NCBI GenBank assembly: GCA_036897485.1 | Contig: JAYMTF010001484.1 | Span: forward strand, 1-23,169 | Direction: 5' to 3' | Origin: Pelargonium nanum | Taxonomy: Eukaryota; Streptophyta; Magnoliopsida; Geraniales; Geraniaceae | DNA length: 23,169 nt | Shown here: positions 10,031 through 18,776 of the stretch, in pieces | Layout of the letters: the number at the start of each line of letters is the position of its first letter | Position numbering within the stretch: position 1 is the stretch's first letter | The notes under the pieces: model-generated | The model's database searches: none | Told to the model about the DNA's origin: nothing | The model's input: the letters and a program-made list of their open reading frames with translations, nothing else | Translations under genes and position numbers: made by a program

Positions 10031-12582
10031 TTGCTAATACGCTCAAAGAAGTGAGCAGATCCTTAATATCTCCTATGCAAAATGGCTTTAACCCGGGTAG
10101 AAATATTCAAGATAATATCATCTTGACAAATGAGTTGTTGCATACCATTAAGCAGACTAAACAAAGGGAAAACTTTCAAAGGCATTCTAAAGATGGATAT
10201 CAACAAAGCATATGAAAGAGTTCGCTGGGATTATCTTATGGAAATAATGAAAGCTCGGGACTTTTCTCAGAACTGGCTCAGTGTCATTTGGCAATGTATA
10301 TCTACTGTCTCGTATTTGGTTCTTGTCAATGGGAAAGAATCAGTCTGGTTCCGTCCTAAACAAGGCCTCTGCCAAGGGGACCCTCTGTCCCCCTACTTAT
10401 TCCTGATAGTTGCTGAGGGTTTTTCCATTCTTCTCGAGGAAGCTCAACGAAATGAAGATATCAAGGCTCAGCATCTTTCAGGATGGGGTCAAGAAATTAG
10501 TCATCTTCTTTTTGCGGATGATTCTTTTACCTTCATGCACTTATCCTTAGAAGCTTGCAACAAGATTAGGACTATTATTAGATCCTTCGAAGTCGCTTCT
10601 GGACAATCCATTAGCAAAAAAGATGTCAGAATGATTTTCCAGTCAATATTCCTAGAAGGTTCATTTGAATTTTTCAAAGGATTCTCTCTTTCAAAGTTGT
10701 TTCAAACTCAGGCAAGTATCTTGGAATCCCTTATCAAGGTATGATTTTCAAACACAACATAAACCTCTTCTTGAGAAAATGTATTGAGCGAAAAATTGCA
10801 GGGATAGAAACTAAACCTTCTATCTCAAGCCGGGAAACTTGTCTTAATCCAATCTACTTTGAGCTCCCTTCTGGTTTTGTGATGAACCTCTTCGATATGC
10901 CTCAGTATTACTCCAAGTGGTTAGATAGCTTCATCGCTCATTTATGGTGGTCTAAATCAGAGGGTGAAAAAGGTATCCATTGGAATAAACGCAACATCTT
11001 GTCCTCCCTTACGAGAAGGGGTGGGTTGGGTCTCAGAGATACTCATAGTTTCAACATAGCCCCTCTTGCTAGTCAATTCAAGAGAACCCATAGCAACCCT
11101 GATAACCTTGTCTAAAAGGCGTTGGTAGGGAAATATAGTGTTCACAACTCCCTTTGAAATTCCAAGACCAAATCCCCTTGTGCTTGGATTTGGAGAAGCC
11201 TCTGCAAAGGTAGAGATTTCCTTATGAATAACATGAGCTGGCAGGTGGGCAATAGGGAAACTATAAGAATTTTTCAAGATAAGTGGGTCAACTCTGATAT
11301 CATTTCTCATAACCCTTCATCTCCCTATATGGAATATGACAAAGTAGAGAGATTGATTTTACCATCCCCAAGATCTTGGGATAGCGCCCTCATCTCTCAG
11401 TCTTTCCCGCCATCCGTTGCAAACCAAATTTTGAGTATTCCACTTCCTCGATGGGGTTCTATAAATAACAATCTCACTTGGACGGACAACAATATCCCTT
11501 CCTCCCATTTTCTGTCAAAAATGTCTTTGATATTAAGAATAGCCATAATAATTTTCCAATCCATCAGGTGGACTCCTTTGAATGGAAATACTTATGAAGC
11601 ACTCAGATCCCGAAGAAATTCAAAGTCTTCTGGTGGAAAGTTTCCAACCAAGCTTTGGCATCTAAAGATCCTCTCATGCGGAGGAAAATGTGTCAAAATG
11701 CGATATGTCCTAGGTGTGGCTCCCAAAATGAGACTGTGGTTCAACTTCTTTTTCAATGCCCAGATAGTGCTAGGATTTGGTTTGCCTCTCCTCTTACCCT
11801 TAGAGTAAAAGGTATTCGATCTAGTAAGGACTGGCTTGGTCAAATCATAGCTAGATCTAGGTCCAATCCTCACAAAGATTTGGGCCCTTTGTTTTGGAGC
11901 ACTGCATTAGCTTGGAAATTTTGGAAAGAAAGGAACAACTTTCTCTTTCGGAAGAAAGTTTTATCTGAAGCTTCTTTGTTGGTTCAGATTTCGGAGACTA
12001 TCGAGATTGAAATATGCAAATTTAAGATCTCTGCAGCTGGAACCTTTGGAAGGAACCCACCTACAAAGTCTTACCACTCTATTCATGAAATTCAATCAAA
12101 TGCTTCGGTGTTCGTCTTATGAGATGGACCCTTTCCCCTGCTAAAGTTGGCATCGGATGGAAAATCCAGGACAGAAATGGTCAAATTTTAGCTCGCTACA
12201 GTGGGTCGTCTCTAGCTAACAATGCTTATAAAGTAGAGGCAGAAACAGTTTTATCAGCATGTAATTTTATTCTCTATAAAATTATAACAAATGCATGCAT
12301 TTTAACATACTCTTTGAATCTTTACAGGGATCTATGTTTGGGTGATCTTGCTTCCACCAGTAGCAAAGTAGACTGCGGAGCTATACTTATGGAAATTAGA
12401 CGTGCTTTACGTAAACCACCTTAATGGTGAAATTTTGTATGTTAACAAAACTGTAGTAGCTCCTTCTCATCATCTTGTCAGTATAGGCTATATCTCCCAG
12501 GATAAACTGTGGATCTGTAATAGTATGATGTATGGTCTCTCTGCTTCGTAATATATATTATCATGTTTATATAATAAAAAAG

Positions 12583-12912
12583 GTAGCAAAACATGGGTGT
12601 GAGCAAAATTTGAGTGAAGGACCTCCTAATCACATAGATATATCATACTACTCTATTATTATCATTATCATTATAGGACATTCCGAACACACACAATAGT
12701 TCCCACAATGCAGCAAATCTTCAATGGAATGAAAATTGAGTTGCAATTGTGAATATTATATCAAGTTTTTTTTGTCATGATCAAGGTTGTTAAAGTAGGA
12801 AGGGTCTTCCATATGCCACTAGCTACATGATTAGTGACAATACTAAAGATGCATGTTAAAAGTGAAGAACACCGAGAATCAATCTTGACCATGCATCAAC
12901 TTCAACTATGTA

Positions 12913-12961
<49 letters not shown>

Positions 12962-13279
12962 GTGCAATCCCTTTTCTTGATTTTTCTTTTCCTTTCTTGC
13001 TCATTCCTTTTCCATCCTTTTGTACTCAACAAGACATTAATGGAGGGACAAGAGACATGGGGGAAAAATGGAATATGAGCTTTATATCTTAACCTGACAC
13101 AAAATAGGGTATCAAATAATCATATATAGATCAACAAGGGTTGGTGACCTAATACTGATAACATGGACATAATCAAAATGTTATTCTACAAAATTCATAT
13201 CTTATCCATGAATATACAAATGGAAATGCATCATTCCAATTTCAATCTCACTTCACCATTTTGAATCACAAATCAAATG
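12583..13279. other. LINE-2 3' flank, copy A
   Basis: This is gene-free sequence following the LINE oligo(A), matched by 16820-17467. Apart from the hexanucleotide array it has no recognisable element. A short ORF that is open in copy B is closed here (TGA soon after the array), which argues against a gene in either copy. Confidence 0.6.
12911..12964 (+). repeat. (TATGTG)9 microsatellite
   Basis: Nine perfect tandem copies of tatgtg. The equivalent position in copy B (about 17145-17154) has a single unit, so the array expanded in copy A, or contracted in copy B, after the segmental duplication. Confidence 0.95.
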
Positions 13280-13318
13280 CTTCGGTGTTCGTTTTAATGT
13301 TACCCCTATATTAGTTTC
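13271..13318 (+). other. duplication junction with templated patch
   Basis: This is where unit A ends and unit B begins. Bases 13271-13292 are identical over 22 positions to 12094-12115 in the RNase H region of LINE-2 (core atgcttcggtgttcgt). They are not what follows in the unit B flank, which continues atcttgattt after 17467. The 7-bp tcaaatg is common to the flank and the RNase H region. After the patch, 13293-13318 resumes endonuclease-domain sequence (NVTPILVSDHSVI reading), which aligns only poorly with copy A near 9541-9567. Confidence 0.75.
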
Positions 13319-16300
13319 GGACCATAGTGTTATCCTTCTCCAAGCCAAGCAATTGTGAGGTGGGAGAATACGAACTCGCTTTGAAAGCCTTTGGACATCG
13401 CATCTTAAATGCATTGAAATCATCCACGAGTGTTGGAATCAATCTTCCCAAGGTTCCCAAATGTTTCGCTTAGCATCCAAATGAAAAGAAATGATCTCGC
13501 GCTTACTCTCGTGGAGTAGGGGTGAATTTGGAAATTTTCAAGATTTGAAAACAAACTTTGAATCCCAAATAAAAAGTCTCAAAGACAAGACCAGCAGTTG
13601 TTTTCCCCCATGTTCTACCTCTTTGAACTCCCTTTCGGAAATTAAGAAAGAATAAGACAAGGTTCTCAATATGAAATATCTTTTTTGGAAACAATAAGCA
13701 AAAATCCTATTCCATGCGCAAGGGTAATGAAACACTATATACTTCCACATTTTAGCATCGAAAAGAAAGGCTAGAAATGACATATCTATGATTTGGAAAA
13801 AGGATGGCTCATGGGCTGAACCGGAAAAAGACATCAAAGAATGTCTTCAATCTCATTTCTCAAAGCTCTTCCAACCCCTCTCTGACTCTCTAGAAAGAAA
13901 CCTGACCATCCAATCCGTAGCCTCTAAGATTCATAGGAAGTTATCTCCCTCTAGTCTTTCCCACCTTGATACTTCATTCACTCTAGAGAAAGTCAAAAAA
14001 GTTGCTTTCGATATGGGAGCTAAAATCCCTCGGCCCTAATGGAATTCCGAGACTCTTCTATCAAAAATACTGGGACATTGTCGGCACTTCGGTTACTTCG
14101 GTAATTTTAAGTTTTCTCAACTCGGGCTTCTTTCTTAGAGATCTAAAAGAGACCCATATTGCTCTTATTCCAAAAGTGGATAGCCCCCAAGATCTGGCTG
14201 ACTTCCGACCCATCATCCTCTGCAACTTTAGCTGCAAGATAGCTTCGAAAGTATTGGCTAACAGACTCAAGGAAGTGATCGGATCCTTAATCTCTCCCAT
14301 GCAAAATGGCTTTTCCCGGGTAAGAAAATTCAAGATAATATCATCTTGGCAAATGAGTTGCTGCATACCATTAAGCGGACCAAAAAAGGGAAAACTTTCA
14401 AAGGCAGTCTTAAAATGGATATCAGCAAAGCCTATGACAGAATTCGTTGGGATTATCTTATGGAAATAATTAAAGCTCGGGGCTTTTCTCAGAACTGGCT
14501 CAGTGTCATTTGGCAATGTATATCTTTTGTCTCATATACGGTTATTGTCAATGGGAAGAATCGGCCTGGTTCCGTCCTAAACAAGGCCTCCACAAAGGGG
14601 ACCCTTTGTCCCCCTACTTATTCTTGATAGCTGCTGAGGGTTTCTCCATTCTTCTCGAGGAAGCTCAACGAAATAAAGATATCAAGGCTCTGCAGCTTTC
14701 GAGAATGGGTCCGTAAATTAATCATCTTCTTTTTGCGGATGATTCCTTTATCTTCATGCACTTGTCCTTAGAAGTTTGCAACAAGATCAAAACTATTATT
14801 CGATCCTTCGAAGTTGCTTCTGGACAATCCATAAGCAAAAAGAAGTCTTAAAGGTTTTTCAGTCCTAATATATATTCCTAGAAGGTTCATCCAAATTTTT
14901 TAAGGGATTCTCTGTTTCAAACTTGTTTCAAACCCAAGCAAGTATCTAGGAATCCACGATCTATGTATGATTTCCAAATGCAACATGTTCCTCTTCTTGA
15001 AGAAACGTATTAAACAAAAATTGCAGGGATGGAAACTAAACCTTCTATCTCAAGCCGAGAAACTTTTCTTAATCCAATCTACTTTGAGCTTCCTTCCGGT
15101 TTTTGTGATGAACCTCTTCGATATGCCTCAGTATTTCTCCAAGTGGTTAGATAGCTTTATCGCTCAAAATTTGTTTGGTCTAAATCGGGGGGTGAAAAAG
15201 GTATCCACTAGATTAAAAGCAACATCTTGTCCTGGCCTAAGGGAAGGGGTGGGTTGGGTCTCAGAGATACCCATAATTTTAACATAGCCCTTCTTGCTAG
15301 TCGATTCAAGAGAATCCTTAGCAACCCTGATATCCTTGTCTATAAGGCGTTGGTAGGAAATTATGGTGTTCACAACTCCCTTTGGAATTCCGAGATCAAA
15401 ACACCTTGTGCTTGGATCTGGAGAAGCCTATACAAAGGTAGATATTTCTGAATAATATGAGCTGGCAGGTGGGCAATGGGAAGACTGTAAGAATTTTCCA
15501 AGATAAGTGGGTCAACTATGATATCATTTCTCATAACCCTTCATCTCCCTTGATGGAATACGGCAAAGTAGAAAAAATGATTTTACCAAACCCAAGATCT
15601 TGGGATAGAGCCCTCATTCTCAGTCTTTCCCGCCATCCATTGCTGACCAAATTTTGAGTATTCCCCTTCCTCAATGGAGTTCTATAAATGACAGGCTCAC
15701 TTGGACGGACAACAGGATCCCTTCCTCCCGTTTTTTGTCAAAAGTGTCTATGATATCAAGACTAGCCAGAATAATTTGTCAATCCATAAGGTGGACTCCT
15801 TTGAATGGAAATACTAATGGAGCACTCAGATCCCGGAGAAATTCAAAGTCTTATGGTGGAAAGTCTCCAACTAAGCTTTGTCATCTAAAGGTTCTCTCAT
15901 GCGGAGGAAAATGTGTCTAAATGCGGTCTGTCCTAGGTGTGGCTCCCAAAATAAGACTGTGGATCATCTTCTTTTTCATTGCCCAGATAGTGCTAGGATT
16001 TGGTTTGCCTCTCCTCTTACCCTTAGAGTAAAAGGTATTCGATTCAGTAAGAACTGGCTTGCTCAAATCATAGCCAGATCTAGGTCCAAGCCTGACAAAG
16101 ATTTGGGCCCTTTATTTTAGAGCACTACATTAGCCTGGAAAATTTGGAAAGTAAGGAACAACTTTCTCTTTCGGAAAGCCGATTTCTCTTGAAAGAAAGT
16201 TTTATCTTAAGCTTCTTTGTTGGTTCAGATTTTGGAGTCTGCCGAGATTGAAAGATGCAAATCTAAGATCTCTGCAGCTGGAACCTTTGGAAGGAACCCA

Positions 16301-16784
16301 CCTACAAAATCTCACCACTCTGTTCATGAAATCCAGTCAAATGCTTCGGTGTTCGTCTTATGTGATGGATCCTTTTCCCTGCTAAAGCTGGCATCGGATG
16401 AGAAATTCAGGACAGAAATGGTCAAATTTTAGCTCGCTACAGTGCGTCGTCTCTAGCTAACAGCGCTTATAAAGCAGAGGCAGAAACAGTTTTATCAGCA
16501 TGTAATTTTATTCTCCATAAAATTATAACAAATGCATGCATTTTAACATACTCTTTGAATCTTTACAGGGATCTATGCTTGGATGATCTTGCTTCCACCA
16601 GTAGCAGAGTAGACTGCGGAGCTACACTTGCAGACATTAGACACGTAAACCACCTTAATGGTGAAATTTTATATGTTAACAAAACTGTAGTAGCTCCTGC
16701 TCATCAGCTTGCCAGTATATGTTATATATCCCAAGATAAATTGTGGATCTGTAATAATATGATGTATGGTCTCTTGCGTCGTAA
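13293..16784 (+). pseudogene. LINE-2 copy B ORF2 fragment: RT / zf-RVT / RNase H, broken
   Basis: It begins with a SDHSVILLQAKQL segment from the end of the endonuclease and meets TGA soon after. It keeps the RT N-terminal motifs lost from copy A: GPNGIPRLFYQKYW and LIPKVDSPQDLADFRPI (about 14035-14215). Then follow KMDISKAYDRIRWDY, GDPLSPYLFL and an intact FADD (14732-14743). Downstream are MNLFDMPQYFSKW, RGGLGLRD, IRIFQDKW, the zinc-binding CPRCGSQNKTVDHLLFHC and the RNase H start VFVLCDGSF with its Asp. Multiple frameshifts and stops separate these. The C-terminal part, NGEILYVNKTVVAPAHQLAS, matches the end of the plant RNase H domain. The reading corresponding to the copy A stop ends at 16782-16784, one base out of frame. 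It is non-functional but is the better guide to the RT core. Confidence 0.85.
16175..16197 (+). repeat. small partly templated insertion in copy B ORF2
   Basis: Relative to copy A (11950-11957), copy B carries about 16 extra bases after tttcggaa. They repeat part of the preceding tttctcttt...gaaag sequence. The insert adds to the frame disruption just after the zf-RVT region and looks like a slipped local copy. Confidence 0.5.
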
Positions 16785-16819
16785 TATATATTATCATGTT
16801 TATATAATTAAAAAAAAAA

Positions 16820-17467
16820 GTAGCAAAACATGGGTGTGAGCAAAATTTGAGTGAAGGACCTCCTAATCACATTGATATACCATACTACTCTGTTATTATC
16901 ATTATCATCATAGGACACTCAGAACTCACACAATAGTTTCCACAATACAACAAATCTTCAATGGACTGATGATTGAGTTGCAATAGAGAACATTATATCA
17001 AGTATTTTTGACATGATCAAGGTTGTTAAAGTAGGTTGGGTCTACCATATGCCACTAGCTACCTGATTAGTGACAATACTAAAGATGCATGTTAAAAGTG
17101 AAGAACACCAAGAATCAATCTTGCCCATGCATCAACTTCAACTATGTATGTGTCAGTCCCTTTTCTTGATTTTTCTTTTCCTTTCTTGCTCATTCCTTTT
17201 ACCTCATTTTGTACTCAACAAGGAATTAATGGAAGGACAAGAAGACATGGGGGCAAAAATGGAATATGACCTTTAAATCCTAACCTAACACTAAATACAT
17301 CATCAAATAATCATATATAGATCAACAGGGGTTGGTGACCTAATACTAATAACATGGACATAATCAAAATTTTCTACAAAATTCATATCTTATCCATGAG
17401 TATACAAATGGAAATGCAGGATTCCAATTTCAATCTCACTTCACCATTTTGAATCACAATTCAAATG
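16820..17467. other. LINE-2 3' flank, copy B
   Basis: Counterpart of 12583-13279 with about 10% differences by eye. A 68-codon frame at 17070-17276 exists here but is closed in copy A and has no recognisable features, so I treat the region as non-coding. It leads without a break into the unique DNA next to the MAKR6-like gene. Confidence 0.6.
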
Positions 17468-17791
17468 ATCTTGATTTAACAGGAACATGGGAGGAGATCC
17501 ATAATGAAAGAGACAAAAACAACACCTTCAATATATATTTCTTTCTTCTTTCTTTTTTCCTCCCAAATTAAGGTCCAGAATTTACATGGTGGAAACAAAC
17601 TCCTCCCTCATTTACACAAAAATCTTTGTGGGGAAGAGAAGAGAAGGAAAGAGACAAAAAAACAAGTGACTTGTGAGCTTCAGGACACCTCTCATTTCCT
17701 CTCTACCCATGTGCACATCTGAATTGTACTTCCTTTTTGCTCTTCCTCTCTCTCTTCTTTAGCTAGCATTCAAGATTCAACAGCCTCAAGT
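17468..17791 (-). other. 3' flank / probable 3'UTR of the MAKR6-like gene
   Basis: Unique sequence between the end of the duplication and the inferred MAKR6 stop codon. It contains purine- and pyrimidine-rich runs (cttctttcttttttcc, gaagagaaggaaagag). No canonical AATAAA on the minus strand was found. The gene's 3'UTR presumably lies here. Confidence 0.4.
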
Positions 17792-18589
17792 TCAATTTCC
17801 TGATGATCATAACAAAAGTAACAAAATATCAGCACCTGAACAATTTCAAAAACCCAAATAATGAATCATCATACAATGTACTGAAGGTAATTAAACAAGG
17901 AAATTAACAATTGGCGTACCGATTGATCTCTTGCAGTGGAGAACTGCTTCATAGATTGAGCTCTCAGAGTCGCAGGATTTGCGCCAGTGATCATCGGCAG
18001 AGTAAGCTACACTTATCCTGGGAGACGTATCTGGTACCCATTTTTTCATCACTCTGACTCTTGAATGATCAACACCTTCATCTCTGGAGCTTGCCCTTCT
18101 ACCTCCTCGTATTCTCATATACAATGGCCTCAGGAAATACAAGTACTTATGGAAGATCTGCCTTGACAGTGTCCGGCACCTCCTCAGGGAAGAACAACGA
18201 GTGGCACCACCGGGAACCAGAATTTTAGGAGCATGTGAAGGGGTAGACGGGTTTGAGGTTGAATCCAAGGCCTCATAGGCCTCCATCTTTGTTGCATCGA
18301 GAAAGAGAGGCAAGACGTAACCATTGGAGAAGAGCTCATCCGCATGAACAAGAGAGCTGAGAGCAGACTGCGAGAGGGGAAAGTCGAATTTGAATTCTTG
18401 GGAACTCCTGAAGAATCTCTTTGAGGGTGGCATTCTTGGGTCCATCTCAATGAAGGAGTTGGATTCGTCAGCTGGCGCATCAAGAGAGGTCCTGAAGGAG
18501 CTGTCTAGGCTTTCGAAAGACGGTCTCAGGTTCACTAACCAGCTGTAGGAAAAGCTCTCGATGGAGAGAGGCTGTTGTGCAGTGTCCAT
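17792..18589 (-). CDS. MAKR6: probable membrane-associated kinase regulator 6 (MAKR6-like)
   Basis: MAKR proteins are plant plasma-membrane-associated adaptors related to BKI1 that modulate receptor-kinase signalling. The ATG at 18589 gives MDTAQQPLSIESFSYSWLVN, the expected N-terminus; the ten in-frame residues upstream are unlike the family. Residues 46-60 read FIEMDPRMPPSKRFF, the hallmark block, followed by a VHADELFSNGYVLPLF block at 81-96. Residues 131-165 are rich in Arg/Lys (RCSSLRRCRTLSRQ, RIRGGRR), suited to membrane-lipid contact. The C-terminus SESSIYEAVLHCKRSI (208-223) is the conserved tail motif. A GT donor at 17919-17918 and an AG acceptor at 17801-17800 would remove 120 bp and end the protein GN-stop at 17792, giving 225 residues. 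Unspliced, the frame instead runs to 17891 and ends GTPIVNFLV. Splicing is inferred. Family assignment is confident; the exact paralogue is less so. Confidence 0.82.
17800..17919 (-). other. probable 120-bp intron of the MAKR6-like gene
   Basis: Donor GTACGC follows ...AAGAGATCAATCG, and the acceptor region ends ATCATCAG. The intron is AT-rich, as plant introns are. Splicing leaves a second coding exon of only eight bases (17799-17792) before the stop. An mRNA read across the junction would settle this. Confidence 0.5.
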
Positions 18590-18766
18590 TGCTGCCACAC
18601 TTAATTCAGAGAAAAACACAGAAAGCTATGCAGAGAAAATGAGCAGAAATGACAGTATAAATACACAAACAAGAAGAGAATATTGGGACACAACACAAGG
18701 TGTGACTTGTAGCAGAAAGGCCCTTCTATTATGCAACTTATCTACTCTCTTACATCATGTGTATTC

Positions 18767-18776
18767 TATATATATA
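18767..18776 (-). promoter_or_regulatory. candidate TATA box of the MAKR6-like gene
   Basis: On the minus strand TATATATATAG lies about 180 bp upstream of the ATG at 18589, which would give a 5'UTR near 145 bp. A second, weaker TATTTATA-like site is at about 18653-18662. No other element can be assigned with confidence. Confidence 0.45.

Larger units (their letters stand above)
8950..12551 (+). pseudogene. LINE-2 copy A ORF2: broken endonuclease / RT / zf-RVT / RNase H polyprotein
   Basis: It starts MKILA-stop-NYRG, where TAG replaces the conserved Trp at codon 6. A one-base loss near 9049 puts the endonuclease ETK (9054-9062) and catalytic DFN (9321-9329) in a second frame. The region that should hold the SDH motif (about 9540-9580) is garbled. 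About 535 bp encoding the RT N-terminal part are missing near 9940. RT resumes with KMDINKAYERVRWDY, QGDPLSPYLF and an intact FADD at 10511-10522. Next come FVMNLFDMPQYYSKW, RGGLGLRD and IRIFQDKW. The zinc-binding CPRCGSQNE...LLFQCPDSARIW follows, then WKERNNFLF. The RNase H domain begins SVFVL-stop-DGP (TGT to TGA at 12120), carries KVEAETVLSACNF, and ends at TAA 12549-12551. Frames change at least three more times. Confidence 0.86.
6481..12582 (+). mobile_element. LINE-2 copy A: plant L1-type retrotransposon with DUF4283/CCHC ORF1 and RNase H-tailed ORF2
   Basis: This is a full-architecture plant L1 element: ORF1 with DUF4283 and zinc knuckle, ORF2 overlapping it by four bases, a 3'UTR of only about 30 bp, and an oligo(A) (ataataaaaaa) ending near 12582. 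Plant L1s with an Archaea-like RNase H acquired at the ORF2 C-terminus are a described group, and this element fits. It is inactive because of many stops and frameshifts plus an internal deletion of about 535 bp (relative to copy B) in the RT N-terminal region near 9940. From about 9568 onward it is duplicated, together with its 3' flank, as copy B. Confidence 0.87.
9568..13279 (+). repeat. segmental duplication, unit A (LINE-2 ORF2 body + 3' flank)
   Basis: This unit aligns end to end with 13319-17467 in the same orientation. It starts inside ORF2 at ggaccacggtgatatcc and runs through the oligo(A) and about 700 bp of downstream DNA to tcaaatg at 13273-13279. By eye the two units differ at roughly one base in ten, so the duplication is old. 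Because the non-LINE 3' flank is shared, two independent LINE insertions cannot explain it; a genomic tandem duplication can. Unit A is shorter because of its internal deletion of about 535 bp. Confidence 0.85.
13293..16819 (+). mobile_element. LINE-2 copy B: 5'-incomplete duplicate of LINE-2
   Basis: This covers the ORF2 portion from the end of the endonuclease domain to the oligo(A) near 16819. It lacks ORF1 and the endonuclease N-terminus. The missing 5' part reflects the duplication breakpoint, not ordinary 5' truncation on insertion, because the 3' flank is shared with copy A. Confidence 0.85.
13319..17467 (+). repeat. segmental duplication, unit B
   Basis: Second copy of the duplicated block, collinear with 9568-13279. 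It retains about 535 bp absent from unit A (13691-14225). It ends at tcaaatg (17461-17467), after which sequence becomes unique towards the MAKR6-like gene. Unit B is therefore likely to sit in the original right-hand context, and unit A in the original left-hand context. Confidence 0.85.

Noticed and set aside
12911..12964. TATGTG array as telomere-like or CRISPR-like repeat
   Set aside because: It is a simple hexanucleotide microsatellite without spacers and does not match the plant telomere unit.
17070..17276. A 68-codon frame in the LINE-2 flank that could be a small gene
   Set aside because: The equivalent frame in copy A closes shortly after the TATGTG array, the product is hydrophobic low-complexity, and no start context or partner supports it.
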